This document shows positions 1-7,835 of a DNA stretch of 12,940 nucleotides, piece after piece. This DNA is from Oscillospiraceae bacterium (lineage in GTDB: Bacteria; Bacillota; Clostridia; Oscillospirales; Ruminococcaceae). The position numbers and the translations under genes are program-made. Position 1 is the first letter of the stretch. Each line of letters begins with the position of its first letter. Below the pieces are notes generated by a model, which saw only the letters and a list, made by a program, of their open reading frames with translations, searched no databases and had not been told where the DNA came from. The stretch is from the NCBI GenBank assembly GCA_031253365.1, contig JAIRWE010000156.1, positions 1 to 12,940 on the forward strand, in the 5' to 3' direction.

Positions 1-2
1 AC

Positions 3-111
3 TTTAATTGTCCAAGAGCGCAAAAAAGGTCCCATTTCGGGAACGAACCTGATATAATGTTTTTGACAAAAAAAACTATCAGGAGGTTGAACTCAAAATG
101 GGACAATTAAA
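3..111. repeat. Interleaved inverted repeats upstream of the pyr operon
   Basis: An 11-bp arm TTTAATTGTCC at 3-13 is perfectly inverted at 101-111 (GGACAATTAAA). A second 9-bp arm GTCCCATTT at 29-37 is perfectly inverted at 96-104 (AAATGGGAC). The two right arms overlap, so 96-111 is the reverse complement of the two left arms joined, with the left arms split by a 15-base A-rich stretch at 14-28 flanked by GTCC. The region is much richer in A and T than the coding DNA beside it. It could be the end of a decayed insertion element, or a pair of mutually exclusive RNA hairpins in a leader. I cannot tell which from one copy. Confidence 0.6.
50..58 (+). promoter_or_regulatory. Possible extended -10 promoter element (TGATATAAT)
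   Basis: TATAAT at 53-58 is preceded by TG at 50-51, which makes an extended -10 element. No good -35 lies 17 bp upstream (TCCCAT-like). A start near 65 would put the small ORF at 98-181 and pyrC on the same transcript. A perfect TTGACA at 63-68 has no matching -10 downstream. Confidence 0.3.
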
Positions 112-181
112 TTTACAACTTTTCCTCTATAACAAAAAATTTCTTGCCGAAACTTGCCAAACGCGGAAAAATATTGTATAA
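98..181 (+). CDS. Possible 27-residue leader or remnant ORF
   Basis: ATG at 98 opens a 27-codon frame ending in TAA at 179-181, preceded by a very strong Shine-Dalgarno sequence AGGAGGT at 81-87 (spacing somewhat long). The peptide begins MGQLNLQLFLYNKKF. I do not recognise it. It carries no run of a single amino acid that would suggest a classical amino-acid attenuator. Its end overlaps the better pyrC promoter (154-182), and its start lies within the overlapping inverted-repeat arms. It may be a real leader peptide, the truncated 5' end of a lost gene (for example a transposase), or chance. The strong ribosome site is the only positive evidence that it is translated. Confidence 0.3.
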   Translation: MGQLNLQLFLYNKKFLAETCQTRKNIV

Positions 182-182
182 T
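154..182 (+). promoter_or_regulatory. Sigma-A-type promoter of the pyr operon
   Basis: TTGCCA at 154-159 (one mismatch to TTGACA) and a perfect TATAAT at 177-182 are separated by exactly 17 bp. Initiation near 189 would leave about 29 bases before the pyrC ATG. That is too short for a PyrR-type attenuator. In this short leader UUUCC (196-200) can pair with GGAGA (207-211), partly covering the pyrC ribosome site. This resembles the idea behind enterobacterial pyrC control, but the stem is weak. Confidence 0.6.
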
Positions 183-217
183 TGTTTGGATATGATTTCC
201 TTCAAGGGAGAAAAGCA

Positions 218-1489
218 ATGACGACGTTACTGAAAAACGGGCATATCGTTGACAGCAAGAATAACAGGGAAGGCGTTTTCGACATTTTAGTCGAGGGTAG
301 GTTTATTTCCACCGTCGCGAAGGATATAAGCGTTCCCGCCGACAAGGTCGTCGACTGTTCCGGGCTTACGGTTATTCCGGGGATTTGCGATATGCACGTT
401 CATTTGCGCGACCCGGGGCAAACGCATAAGGAGGACTTCGTCACCGCGGGGGAAGCCGCCGTCGCCGGCGGCGTGACCGCGGTCATGTGTATGCCGAACA
501 CCGTTCCCCCGACCGACACGCCGGAGCGGGTTCGCGATATTATCAGGCGTTCGGAAACGTCGAAGGTCAAGATATATCCCTGCGCCGCCATTACCGTAGG
601 GCAAAACGGATTGGAACTGTGCGACTTCGAGGCGATGAAGCAGGCGGGAGCCGTCGCCGTTTCAGACGACGGAAAGCCGGTGGAAAACGCCCGCCTTATG
701 ATGGAAGCCATGATTCGCGCGCGTTTGGCGGGGTTAAAAATAATATCGCATTGCGAGGACACGGACATTTCAGGGGACGGGATAATGAACGAGGGAGCCG
801 TTTCGGCGAAGCTCGGCGTCAGCGGTATAAGCCGCACAAGCGAAAACATTATGACAATGCGCGAAATCTGCCTCGCCAACGATTTGAAAGCCCATATCCA
901 TATCGCCCACGTTTCCACCAAAGAGGCGATTAAATACATAAATATGGCGGTTAATCTCGGGATAATGGTGACTTGTGAAACCGCTCCGCATTATTTTACC
1001 CTTACCGACGAGGAACTTTTGAAAAGGGACGCCGATTACCGCATGAATCCGCCGCTACGCGTATTCGACGACGTTTTGGAGATTACGAAGGCGCTTTGCA
1101 ACGATATGTTCGACTGTATAGCCAGCGACCACGCCCCTCATACCGAACGGGAAAAAGCGGATTTTGAGACCGCGCCTTTCGGGGTTGTGGGGCTGGAAAC
1201 GCTTCTGCCGGTTACGTTGACGCGGCTTTACCACACGGGGAAACTCCCCGTTTCAAAAATCGTGCGGATGATGTGCGTGAATCCGCGCCGTATTCTCGGA
1301 ATGGGGGGCGGCGGTCTTGAACCCGGAAGCCCCGCCGACATAGCGGTTTTCGACCTTAACGAAAATTGGACTCTCAACCCGGATAAGCTGCGTTCCAAAT
1401 CAAAGAATACCTGCTTCAAGGGCATGAAATTGAAGGGCAGGGTAAAGTATACGCTGGTAAACGGCGCAATCGTCTATGAGGATAAATAA
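218..1489 (+). CDS. pyrC: Dihydroorotase (class I)
   Basis: Catalyses the reversible cyclisation of N-carbamoyl-L-aspartate to dihydroorotate, the third step of UMP synthesis, in the cytoplasm. The 423-residue protein has the full set of amidohydrolase signatures: HVH metal ligands at residues 60-62 followed by LRDPG, SDDGKPV at 149-155 (Asp151 is the usual bridging ligand in class I enzymes), SHCED with His178, AHVS with His231, and SDHAPH with the catalytic Asp304. Length is normal for the family. I chose ATG 218 because AAGGGAG at 204-210 sits 7 bases before it; an in-frame TTG at 182 lies inside the predicted promoter and adds 12 residues without homology. It is the first gene of the operon and its stop directly abuts pyrF. 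Confidence 0.96.
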   Translation: MTTLLKNGHIVDSKNNREGVFDILVEGRFISTVAKDISVPADKVVDCSGLTVIPGICDMHVHLRDPGQTHKEDFVTAGEAAVAGGVTAVMCMPNTVPPTDTPERVRDIIRRSETSKVKIYPCAAITVGQNGLELCDFEAMKQAGAVAVSDDGKPVENARLMMEAMIRARLAGLKIISHCEDTDISGDGIMNEGAVSAKLGVSGISRTSENIMTMREICLANDLKAHIHIAHVSTKEAIKYINMAVNLGIMVTCETAPHYFTLTDEELLKRDADYRMNPPLRVFDDVLEITKALCNDMFDCIASDHAPHTEREKADFETAPFGVVGLETLLPVTLTRLYHTGKLPVSKIVRMMCVNPRRILGMGGGGLEPGSPADIAVFDLNENWTLNPDKLRSKSKNTCFKGMKLKGRVKYTLVNGAIVYEDK

Positions 1490-2434
1490 ATGACAACCTC
1501 AAAAACCCCCGTGTCAATTGATTTATTGATTAAAAAAATCGCCGAGAAGCGAAATCCGACGGTCGCGGGGCTTGACCCCGCCCTTGACCTTATCCCCGAG
1601 TTTTTAAAGAAAAACGCTTACGAAAAACACGGAGAAACGCTCAGGGGCGCGGCGAAAGCCGTTTTGAAATTCAATAAGGGGCTGATTGACGCGCTTTACG
1701 ATATTGTACCCGCCGTAAAGCCGCAATCGGCTTTTTATGAGGCGTTGGGCGTCGAGGGGATAAAGGCGCTTCACAGAACCTGCGAATACGCGAAAAAACG
1801 CGGAATGTACGTTATCTTGGACGGAAAACGCGGCGACATAGGCACCAGCGCTTCGGGATACGCCGCGGCTTATTTGAGCGGCGTCAAGGCGGGCGAAACC
1901 GAGTGCGTGTCCTTTCCCGTCGACGCGCTGACGGTGAACGCCTACCTCGGTTCGGACGGCGTGACGCCGTTCGTCGAAGCCTGTGAAAAACACCATAAAA
2001 GCATATTCGTTTTGGTGAAAACATCTAATCCGTCGTCGGGGGAGCTTCAAGACAGGTTAGTCGACGGACGACCCGTTTATGAGCTGATGGGGGAGATGTG
2101 CGGCGAATGGGGCAAAAAACTTTTCGGAAAATACGGGTATTCGGCGGTGGGAGCGGTTGTCGGGGCGACCTATCCCGAGCAGATTAAGACGCTCAGGGAA
2201 ATGCTTCCGAACACCTTCTTCCTTATCCCGGGGTACGGGGCGCAGGGCGCGTCGGCGGCGGATTTGACCGCCGCGTTTGACAAAAACGGTTTGGGCGGCG
2301 CAGTGAACAGTTCAAGGGGGATTATTGCCGCGTATAAAAAGGAAGGATGCGACGAACGCGATTATGCGGGGGCGGCGCGCAGGGAAGCCGTTCGTATGCG
2401 CGACGACATAACGAGGAGAATTATATGCCGCTGA
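1490..2434 (+). CDS. pyrF: Orotidine 5'-phosphate decarboxylase, long (type 2) form
   Basis: Decarboxylates OMP to UMP, the last step of de novo pyrimidine synthesis. The signature DGKRGDI lies at residues 111-117, with Lys113 as the likely proton donor and the surrounding Asp residues forming the catalytic network. At 314 residues it belongs to the longer subfamily rather than the roughly 240-residue Bacillus/E. coli type. It starts at the base after the pyrC stop; GAGGA at 1478-1482 lies inside the end of pyrC and is 7 bases before the ATG. Its last 10 bases overlap the start of carB. It sits second in the operon although it acts last in the pathway, which is common in clostridial pyr clusters. 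Confidence 0.95.
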   Translation: MTTSKTPVSIDLLIKKIAEKRNPTVAGLDPALDLIPEFLKKNAYEKHGETLRGAAKAVLKFNKGLIDALYDIVPAVKPQSAFYEALGVEGIKALHRTCEYAKKRGMYVILDGKRGDIGTSASGYAAAYLSGVKAGETECVSFPVDALTVNAYLGSDGVTPFVEACEKHHKSIFVLVKTSNPSSGELQDRLVDGRPVYELMGEMCGEWGKKLFGKYGYSAVGAVVGATYPEQIKTLREMLPNTFFLIPGYGAQGASAADLTAAFDKNGLGGAVNSSRGIIAAYKKEGCDERDYAGAARREAVRMRDDITRRIICR

Positions 2435-5400
2435 GAAGTGATATTAAAAAGGTTTTGGTGATAGGTTCCGGTCCCATTGTGATAGGGCAGGCCGCCGAGT
2501 TCGATTACGCGGGGACGCAGGCTTGCCGCGCGCTTAAACAAGAGGGGCTGGAAGTCGTTTTAATCAATTCAAACCCCGCCACGATTATGACGGACAAGAA
2601 CATGGCGGACAGGATTTATATAGAACCACTCGTACCCGAAGTCGTCAGGCGCGTTATTAAAGAGGAAAAGCCGGACAGCGTATTATCGACGCTGGGGGGG
2701 CAGACCGCGCTTACCTTGTCCATGCAGCTTGCCGAAGAAGGCTTTCTTGAAGAAAATAACGTGAAACTTCTCGGCGCGGGTCCCGAAACCATTCACAAAG
2801 CGGAGGACAGGCAGGCCTTCAAGGACACCATGCTGGAAATAGGCGAACCCTGCGTTCCCTCCAAGGTCGTCGAAAGCGTTTCCGGCGCCCTTGATTTTGC
2901 CGGGGTTATCGGTTTTCCCGTGATTGTGCGACCCGCGTTCACGTTGGGGGGAACGGGCGGGGGGATAGCCAACGACGAATCCGAACTTCGCGAGATTTCC
3001 GCGAACGGCTTGCGCCTTTCGCCAATAACGCAGGTGCTTATCGAAAAATGTATTTCCGGTTGGAAAGAGATAGAGTTTGAGGTTATACGCGATAAGAAAG
3101 GCAACGTCATAACCGTTTGTTCGATGGAAAACGTGGATCCCGTCGGAATTCACACGGGGGACAGCATAGTCGTCGCGCCCGCGGTGACGCTCGCCGACAA
3201 GGAATACCAAATGCTTCGCAGCGCCGCGCTGAACATCATCGAGGCGTTGGGCGTCGAAGGGGGGTGCAACGTCCAGTTCGCGCTCAAGACGGACAGCTTT
3301 GAGTACGCGGTTATCGAGGTTAATCCCCGTGTGAGCCGTTCCTCCGCCCTTGCCTCGAAAGCGACGGGGTACCCGATTGCCAAGGTCGCGACGAGGATAG
3401 CGATAGGCTATTGCCTTGACGAAATATTGAATCAAGTCACGGGGAAAACCTATGCCTGCTTTGAACCCGCCATAGACTATATCGTGGTAAAGTTCCCGAA
3501 ATGGCCGTTCGATAAATTCGTCTACGCGAAAAAGACGCTGGGAACGCAGATGAAAGCGACGGGCGAGGTCATGTCAATCGGCACGAGTTTTGAAAGCGCG
3601 GTTATGAAGGCGGTTCGCGGCGCGGAGCTGGGTATGGACACACTTTCAAAGCCGGACTTCGCGCGGCTTGACGACGGCGAGGTTGAACGCAAACTTCACG
3701 TTCCCGACGTCGACCGCCTTTTTTGCATATTCGAAGCCCTGAAAAGGGGAATTTCCGCCGATAAAATCAACGAAATCACCTCGGTTGACAAGTGGTTCAT
3801 CCATAAGATTAAAAACCTTTCCGATTTTGAGAAAAGGCTTGCCGAAGGCGAATTAACCGGCGAAATATACGAAAAAGCCAAGCGGCTGGGTTATCTTGAT
3901 AAGACTGTCGAGAATATTTCGGGGCAGAAATTAGCCGATAAAGGCATCGCGGGGAAACACGCCGCCTACAAGACCGTCGATACCTGCGCCGCCGAGTTCG
4001 CCGCCGAAACGCCTTATTTTTACGGTACTTACGACGATGAGAACGAAGCCGAGGAGTTCATCAGAAAAAAGCAAAGCGGCAAAAATAGAATCGTTGTTTT
4101 CGGTTCGGGACCGATTAGGATAGGGCAGGGGATAGAGTTCGATTATTGTTCGGTGCATTGCGTTTGGGCGCTCAAAGAGTTGGGATACGAGGCGATTATC
4201 TGCAACAACAACCCCGAAACGGTTTCAACCGATTTTGACACCGGCGACAGGCTTTATTTCGACCCGCTGACCGGCGAGGACGCCGACAGCATTATCGCCA
4301 CCGAAAAGCCGCAGGGCGTCGTGGTTCAGTTCGGGGGGCAGACCGCGATAAAGCTCACCAAGCATCTGCATAAAATCGGCGCGAACATACTGGGTACCTG
4401 CGCCGAGAGCATTGACGCCGCCGAAGACCGTGAAAAGTTCGACGCGCTTTTGGAACGGTGCGGTATTCCGCGACCGGACGGCTGCACGGTTTATACCGTC
4501 GCGCAGGCGTTGAAAGCGGCGGGTAAACTCGGCTATCCGGTGCTTTTGCGCCCGTCTTACGTTCTGGGGGGGCAGAACATGATAATAGCCTACGGCGACG
4601 ACGACGTAACCGAGTATATGGAGATTATCACCGCGACAAAACTGGAAAGTCCCGTGCTTATCGATAAATACATGATGGGTACGGAAGTCGAGGTCGACGC
4701 CATTTGCGACGAAACGGATTTCCTTATTCCGGGGATAATGGAGCATATCGAAAGGGCGGGGGTACATTCCGGCGACAGCATTTCGGTTTATCCGTCGCAG
4801 AACCTTTCGGAACGGATAAAGGAAGTCATTGTGGATTACACCGGAAAGCTGGCAAAGGAGCTGAAAGTCATCGGGCTTGTGAATATACAGTATGTGGTTC
4901 ACAATAACAAGGTATACGTCATAGAGGTAAATCCGCGCTCGTCGCGTACCGTCCCCTACATAAGCAAGGTTACGGGCGTTCCCATGGTCGATATTGCCGT
5001 AAAGGTTATGCTCGGTATTTCGCTTAAATCGCAGGGTTACGAAAGCGGCGTCTACCCGGAAAGCGGCTACGTCGCCGTGAAGGTTCCCGTGTTCAGCTTC
5101 GAGAAGTTGCATGACGTCGATACCCAGCTCGGCCCCGAAATGAAGTCCACCGGCGAAGTCCTCGGTATAGCGAAAACCTTCGACGAGGCGTTGTTTAAAG
5201 GGCTTATCGCGGCGGGTTTCAAGATGTTCGACGAGGGGGGCGTGCTGTTTTCGGTACGAAACGGCGACAAACCGGAAATCATCGAAATCGCGAGCCGATT
5301 CGAGAAGCTGGGATTCACGCTTTACGCGACGAGCGGAACCGCTTCGTTGCTTAACCGCAATATGATTGCGACGAATTTCGCTTATCGCATAAATGAGGAA

Positions 5401-5634
5401 AACAGGGAGCCGAACGTCCTTTCACTGCTTGAAAGCGGGAAAATCCAGTATGTGGTTTCCACGTCCGAAACGGGGCGCAAGCCCGCCCTCGACAGCGTGA
5501 AAATCCGCAGGAAATCCACCGAACGCGGCGTGGCGTGCCTCACGTCGCTGGACACCGCTTCGGCTTTGCTGACCTGCCTTGAAATGAAGAAAACGATTGA
5601 GGACGCGCGGTTGGTCGATATTACAAGGATATAA
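2425..5634 (+). CDS. carB: Carbamoyl-phosphate synthase large subunit
   Basis: Makes carbamoyl phosphate from bicarbonate, two ATP and ammonia, the ammonia normally being supplied by the CarA glutaminase through a tunnel. The 1069-residue length is canonical. The two homologous halves are both intact: GSGPIVIGQAAEFDYAG near the N-terminus and GSGPIRIGQGIEFDY just after residue 553, each followed by an ATP-grasp module with an EVNPR motif. The last 130 residues or so, from about 940, form the MGS-like allosteric domain (SVRNGDK, YATSGTA). ATG 2425 is chosen because AGGAG at 2414-2418 is 6 bases upstream; the frame stays open further upstream only because it overlaps pyrF. No carA is adjacent, which is unusual, as the two are commonly neighbours. 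Confidence 0.96.
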   Translation: MPLRSDIKKVLVIGSGPIVIGQAAEFDYAGTQACRALKQEGLEVVLINSNPATIMTDKNMADRIYIEPLVPEVVRRVIKEEKPDSVLSTLGGQTALTLSMQLAEEGFLEENNVKLLGAGPETIHKAEDRQAFKDTMLEIGEPCVPSKVVESVSGALDFAGVIGFPVIVRPAFTLGGTGGGIANDESELREISANGLRLSPITQVLIEKCISGWKEIEFEVIRDKKGNVITVCSMENVDPVGIHTGDSIVVAPAVTLADKEYQMLRSAALNIIEALGVEGGCNVQFALKTDSFEYAVIEVNPRVSRSSALASKATGYPIAKVATRIAIGYCLDEILNQVTGKTYACFEPAIDYIVVKFPKWPFDKFVYAKKTLGTQMKATGEVMSIGTSFESAVMKAVRGAELGMDTLSKPDFARLDDGEVERKLHVPDVDRLFCIFEALKRGISADKINEITSVDKWFIHKIKNLSDFEKRLAEGELTGEIYEKAKRLGYLDKTVENISGQKLADKGIAGKHAAYKTVDTCAAEFAAETPYFYGTYDDENEAEEFIRKKQSGKNRIVVFGSGPIRIGQGIEFDYCSVHCVWALKELGYEAIICNNNPETVSTDFDTGDRLYFDPLTGEDADSIIATEKPQGVVVQFGGQTAIKLTKHLHKIGANILGTCAESIDAAEDREKFDALLERCGIPRPDGCTVYTVAQALKAAGKLGYPVLLRPSYVLGGQNMIIAYGDDDVTEYMEIITATKLESPVLIDKYMMGTEVEVDAICDETDFLIPGIMEHIERAGVHSGDSISVYPSQNLSERIKEVIVDYTGKLAKELKVIGLVNIQYVVHNNKVYVIEVNPRSSRTVPYISKVTGVPMVDIAVKVMLGISLKSQGYESGVYPESGYVAVKVPVFSFEKLHDVDTQLGPEMKSTGEVLGIAKTFDEALFKGLIAAGFKMFDEGGVLFSVRNGDKPEIIEIASRFEKLGFTLYATSGTASLLNRNMIATNFAYRINEENREPNVLSLLESGKIQYVVSTSETGRKPALDSVKIRRKSTERGVACLTSLDTASALLTCLEMKKTIEDARLVDITRI

Positions 5635-5641
5635 AAGCCTT

Positions 5642-6145
5642 ATGAAAATCAAACGTAACTATCAGCTTTTACAATTTTTTTTAGACGTTTTGGCGTTGTG
5701 TCTGCTGTATTTGTTCTTTTACTCGCAGATAAGGGGGTTCATTATCGCGGTAAACGACTTTAACGCTAAAATTGTCGCCGATAACGCCGAAGAAATTCGG
5801 GTAAACCCGTACCCCGTGATAGTCTGGGGGGTTTTGGCACTCGCCGTGTTCGCGGCGGGGATTGTACTCCCTTTCGCTTTCAGGAAGGTGACGAAGTTAT
5901 CGCAAAAGCAGTACGATTTATGGGTTTTCGGCGTTTTGCTGGTAAGGATACTCGTACTTGTCGGGTTGCTTAACCTTATGGGCGAACATATGCACGTCAT
6001 ACACCCGATGGCGGGGAGCAACCCGCTGTCCTTACTGACCAACGCCGCCCTTACGGTGATTGCCGTACTGTTTACGAAATACAGGATAAAACTGCTTGAA
6101 CCGAAGAAGGAAAAAAAGCCCCCCCGCGATATTTTGGAGGATTGA
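5642..6145 (+). CDS. Four-helix integral membrane protein of unknown function
   Basis: A 167-residue hydrophobic protein that I do not recognise. Four membrane segments can be read at about residues 8-28, 57-80, 92-113 and 129-146. Charged or polar loops lie between them, and the C-terminal tail is strongly basic (LLEPKKEKKPPRD). There is no signal-peptide cleavage motif, no catalytic motif and no transporter signature that I can see. ATG 5642 is preferred because it begins the first hydrophobic stretch with a short basic head (MKIKR); AAGGA at 5625-5629 is a rather distant ribosome site. It lies 7 bases after carB, and its stop is just before the pyrK ATG, whose ribosome site GGAGG is inside this gene. 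It is therefore co-transcribed and probably coupled with pyrimidine genes, though a role in that pathway is only inferred from position. Confidence 0.85.
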   Translation: MKIKRNYQLLQFFLDVLALCLLYLFFYSQIRGFIIAVNDFNAKIVADNAEEIRVNPYPVIVWGVLALAVFAAGIVLPFAFRKVTKLSQKQYDLWVFGVLLVRILVLVGLLNLMGEHMHVIHPMAGSNPLSLLTNAALTVIAVLFTKYRIKLLEPKKEKKPPRDILED

Positions 6146-6147
6146 AA

Positions 6148-6912
6148 ATGTGGCAGTGCGGCGTTTACCCCCTAATAGAAAAAAAGCTCATTTCCGCCGG
6201 GATATATTCCTTTTCGGTTGAGTGTCCCGACGCCGCGAAAGCGGCAAAGCCGGGGCAGTTCGCGCATATAAGGATAAGCGGCTTCACCCTGCGCCGTCCC
6301 GTTTCAATATGCGACGCGGACAAGGAAAACGGAACGCTCCGTTTTGTTTTCGAGGTAAGGGGGGAGGGAACCGCGCGGCTTTCGGAAACGGGCGTAGGGG
6401 ATAACATCGACATAATCGCCCCGCTCGGAAACGGCTTCACCCTGCCGGAAAACCCCGCGCGCCGCGTGGTTCTCGCGGGCGGCGGAATAGGCGTTCCGCC
6501 TTTGCTGGGCATAGCGAGGATTATGAAGGGGAACGCGGCGGCAATCCTCGGTTTCAAAAACAGCGGAAAGGTTATTCTCGAGAAGGATTTCAAACGCGCC
6601 GGCGCGGACGTAACAATATGCGCCGAAGACGAAGGCGTTCATAAAACGCCCATACCGCCGCTTGCCGAAAAATTGTCAAGAGGCGGCGTCGACAGGGTTT
6701 ACGCCTGCGGTCCCGAACCCATGTTAAAGGCGGTTGTCGCGGAATGTAAAAAACGCGGCGTTGAATGTGAGGTTTCGTTGGAACAGCGAATGGGTTGCGG
6801 AGTGGGCGCCTGCGTGGTGTGCGCCTGCCGCGCGGTTCGCGGGGGGGAGGAGCTTATGCTGAGGGTGTGCAGGGACGGTCCCGTGTTCAGCGGAAGGGAG
6901 GTTTTTCCGTGA
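6148..6912 (+). CDS. pyrK: Dihydroorotate dehydrogenase electron-transfer subunit
   Basis: Iron-sulfur flavoprotein subunit of class 1B dihydroorotate dehydrogenase. It passes electrons from the FMN of PyrD through its [2Fe-2S] cluster and FAD to NAD+. The 254 residues show the family order: an FAD-binding barrel with RRPVS at 49-53 and GEGT at 72-75, the nucleotide-binding glycine motif GGGIG at 111-115, ACGPEPM at 186-192, and C-terminal cluster ligands Cys217, Cys222, Cys225 and Cys241 (CGVGACVVC then CRDGPVF). ATG 6148 is chosen because GGAGG at 6136-6140 is 7 bases before it; a TTG at 6142 is possible but badly placed. It overlaps the pyrD start by four bases (GTGA), so the two subunits are probably made in step. 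Confidence 0.95.
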   Translation: MWQCGVYPLIEKKLISAGIYSFSVECPDAAKAAKPGQFAHIRISGFTLRRPVSICDADKENGTLRFVFEVRGEGTARLSETGVGDNIDIIAPLGNGFTLPENPARRVVLAGGGIGVPPLLGIARIMKGNAAAILGFKNSGKVILEKDFKRAGADVTICAEDEGVHKTPIPPLAEKLSRGGVDRVYACGPEPMLKAVVAECKKRGVECEVSLEQRMGCGVGACVVCACRAVRGGEELMLRVCRDGPVFSGREVFP

Positions 6913-7823
6913 AACGCGACCTTTCCGTAACCGTCGCCGGGGTGAAACTCTCAAACCCTGTGATTGCCGCCTCGGGGACTTACGGCTTCGGGGAGGATTA
7001 CGCCGGATTATACCCCCTAAACCTTTTGGGCGGGATTTCATGCAAAGGGCTGACGGCGGAAAAGCGAAACGGCAACCCGCCGCCCCGCATAGCGGAAACG
7101 CCCGGCGGCGTCCTCAATTCGGTGGGGCTGCAAAACCCGGGCGTCGACGCCTTCATAAAGGAACACCTGCCTTTCCTGAAAGAAAAGGCAGATGTCGTCA
7201 TCGCCAATATCGCGGGCGAAACGCGGGACGATTACAGGAACATTGCCGAAAAGCTGGACGGTACCGACGTTGACATAATCGAGCTGAATATTTCTTGCCC
7301 CAACATTGAAAAGGGCGGAGCCGCGTGGGGGGTAAGCGCCGACGGCGCGGCGGCGATTACGAAAACCGTGAGAGCGGTCACGAAAAAGCCTTTAATGGTG
7401 AAGCTGACCCCGAATGTCACCGACATTACCGAAACCGCGAAAGCCGCCGAAGCGCAGGGAGCGGACTGTATTTCGCTGATTAACACGATTCTCGGTATGA
7501 GGATAGACGTTAAGACCCGTCGCCCCGTCTTGAGGAACAATACCGGCGGGCTTTCGGGGGCGGCCGTTCTTCCCGTCGCGGTGAGAATGGTGTGGCAGGT
7601 CGCCAACGCCGTTAAAATCGACGTGGTGGGAATGGGCGGCATTACCCGCGCCGAAGACGCGATAGAAATGATGCTGGCGGGAGCCAAGGCGGTTCAGGTG
7701 GGAACGGCGATAATGACAGACCCTTACGCGCCGCTGAAAATAATAGACGGAATTGAGCTTTATATGAACGATAACAATATTACGGATTTAAGCGAGATTG
7801 CGGGAAAAGTCCTGCCGTGGTAA
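6909..7823 (+). CDS. pyrD: Dihydroorotate dehydrogenase, class 1B catalytic subunit
   Basis: Oxidises dihydroorotate to orotate with FMN; class 1B enzymes work as a PyrD2-PyrK2 complex using NAD+. The 304 residues form a TIM barrel with ASGTYGFG at 21-28, GLQNPG at 73-78, NISCPN at 127-132, VKLTPN at 164-169, and the phosphate-binding GMGGI and QVGTA segments near the C-terminus. Cys130 in NISCPN is the catalytic base typical of class 1 and lies at the same position as in the Lactococcus class 1B enzyme. GTG 6909 is chosen because AGGGAGG at 6895-6901 is 7 bases upstream and the start overlaps the pyrK stop. It is the last gene of the operon, with the convergent gene beginning 12 bases later. 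Confidence 0.95.
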   Translation: MKRDLSVTVAGVKLSNPVIAASGTYGFGEDYAGLYPLNLLGGISCKGLTAEKRNGNPPPRIAETPGGVLNSVGLQNPGVDAFIKEHLPFLKEKADVVIANIAGETRDDYRNIAEKLDGTDVDIIELNISCPNIEKGGAAWGVSADGAAAITKTVRAVTKKPLMVKLTPNVTDITETAKAAEAQGADCISLINTILGMRIDVKTRRPVLRNNTGGLSGAAVLPVAVRMVWQVANAVKIDVVGMGGITRAEDAIEMMLAGAKAVQVGTAIMTDPYAPLKIIDGIELYMNDNNITDLSEIAGKVLPW

Positions 7824-7829
7824 GGCGGG
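7811..7829. terminator. Weak candidate bidirectional terminator between convergent genes
   Basis: CCTGCC (7811-7816) can pair with GGCGGG (7824-7829), including one T:G pair, around a 7-base loop. It straddles the pyrD stop. Only a short mixed T stretch (CGTTATT) follows on the + strand and ACTTTTCC on the - strand. Nothing better lies between the convergent genes, so this is a guess. Confidence 0.25.
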
Positions 7830-7835
7830 CGTTAT

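Noticed and set aside
28..48. Possible terminator on the - strand (TCCC/GGGA stem followed by TTTTTT)
   Set aside because: The stem is only 4 bp and no - strand gene lies to its right, so there is nothing for it to terminate.
63..68. Perfect TTGACA as a promoter -35
   Set aside because: No acceptable -10 lies 16-18 bp downstream. The box probably arises by chance in AT-rich DNA.
2694..2700. Seven-G runs in carB (also about 4566-4572 and in pyrK about 6841-6847) as possible frameshift or sequencing-error sites
   Set aside because: The reading frames continue with the expected family motifs on both sides, so the runs are read correctly and no frameshift is needed.
4225..5112. Long open frame (295 codons) antisense to carB
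   Set aside because: It lies entirely opposite a strongly supported gene, has no ribosome site or recognisable motif, and is expected from the codon bias of carB. Other antisense frames (for example 2683-3435 and 7839-8300) are rejected for the same reason.
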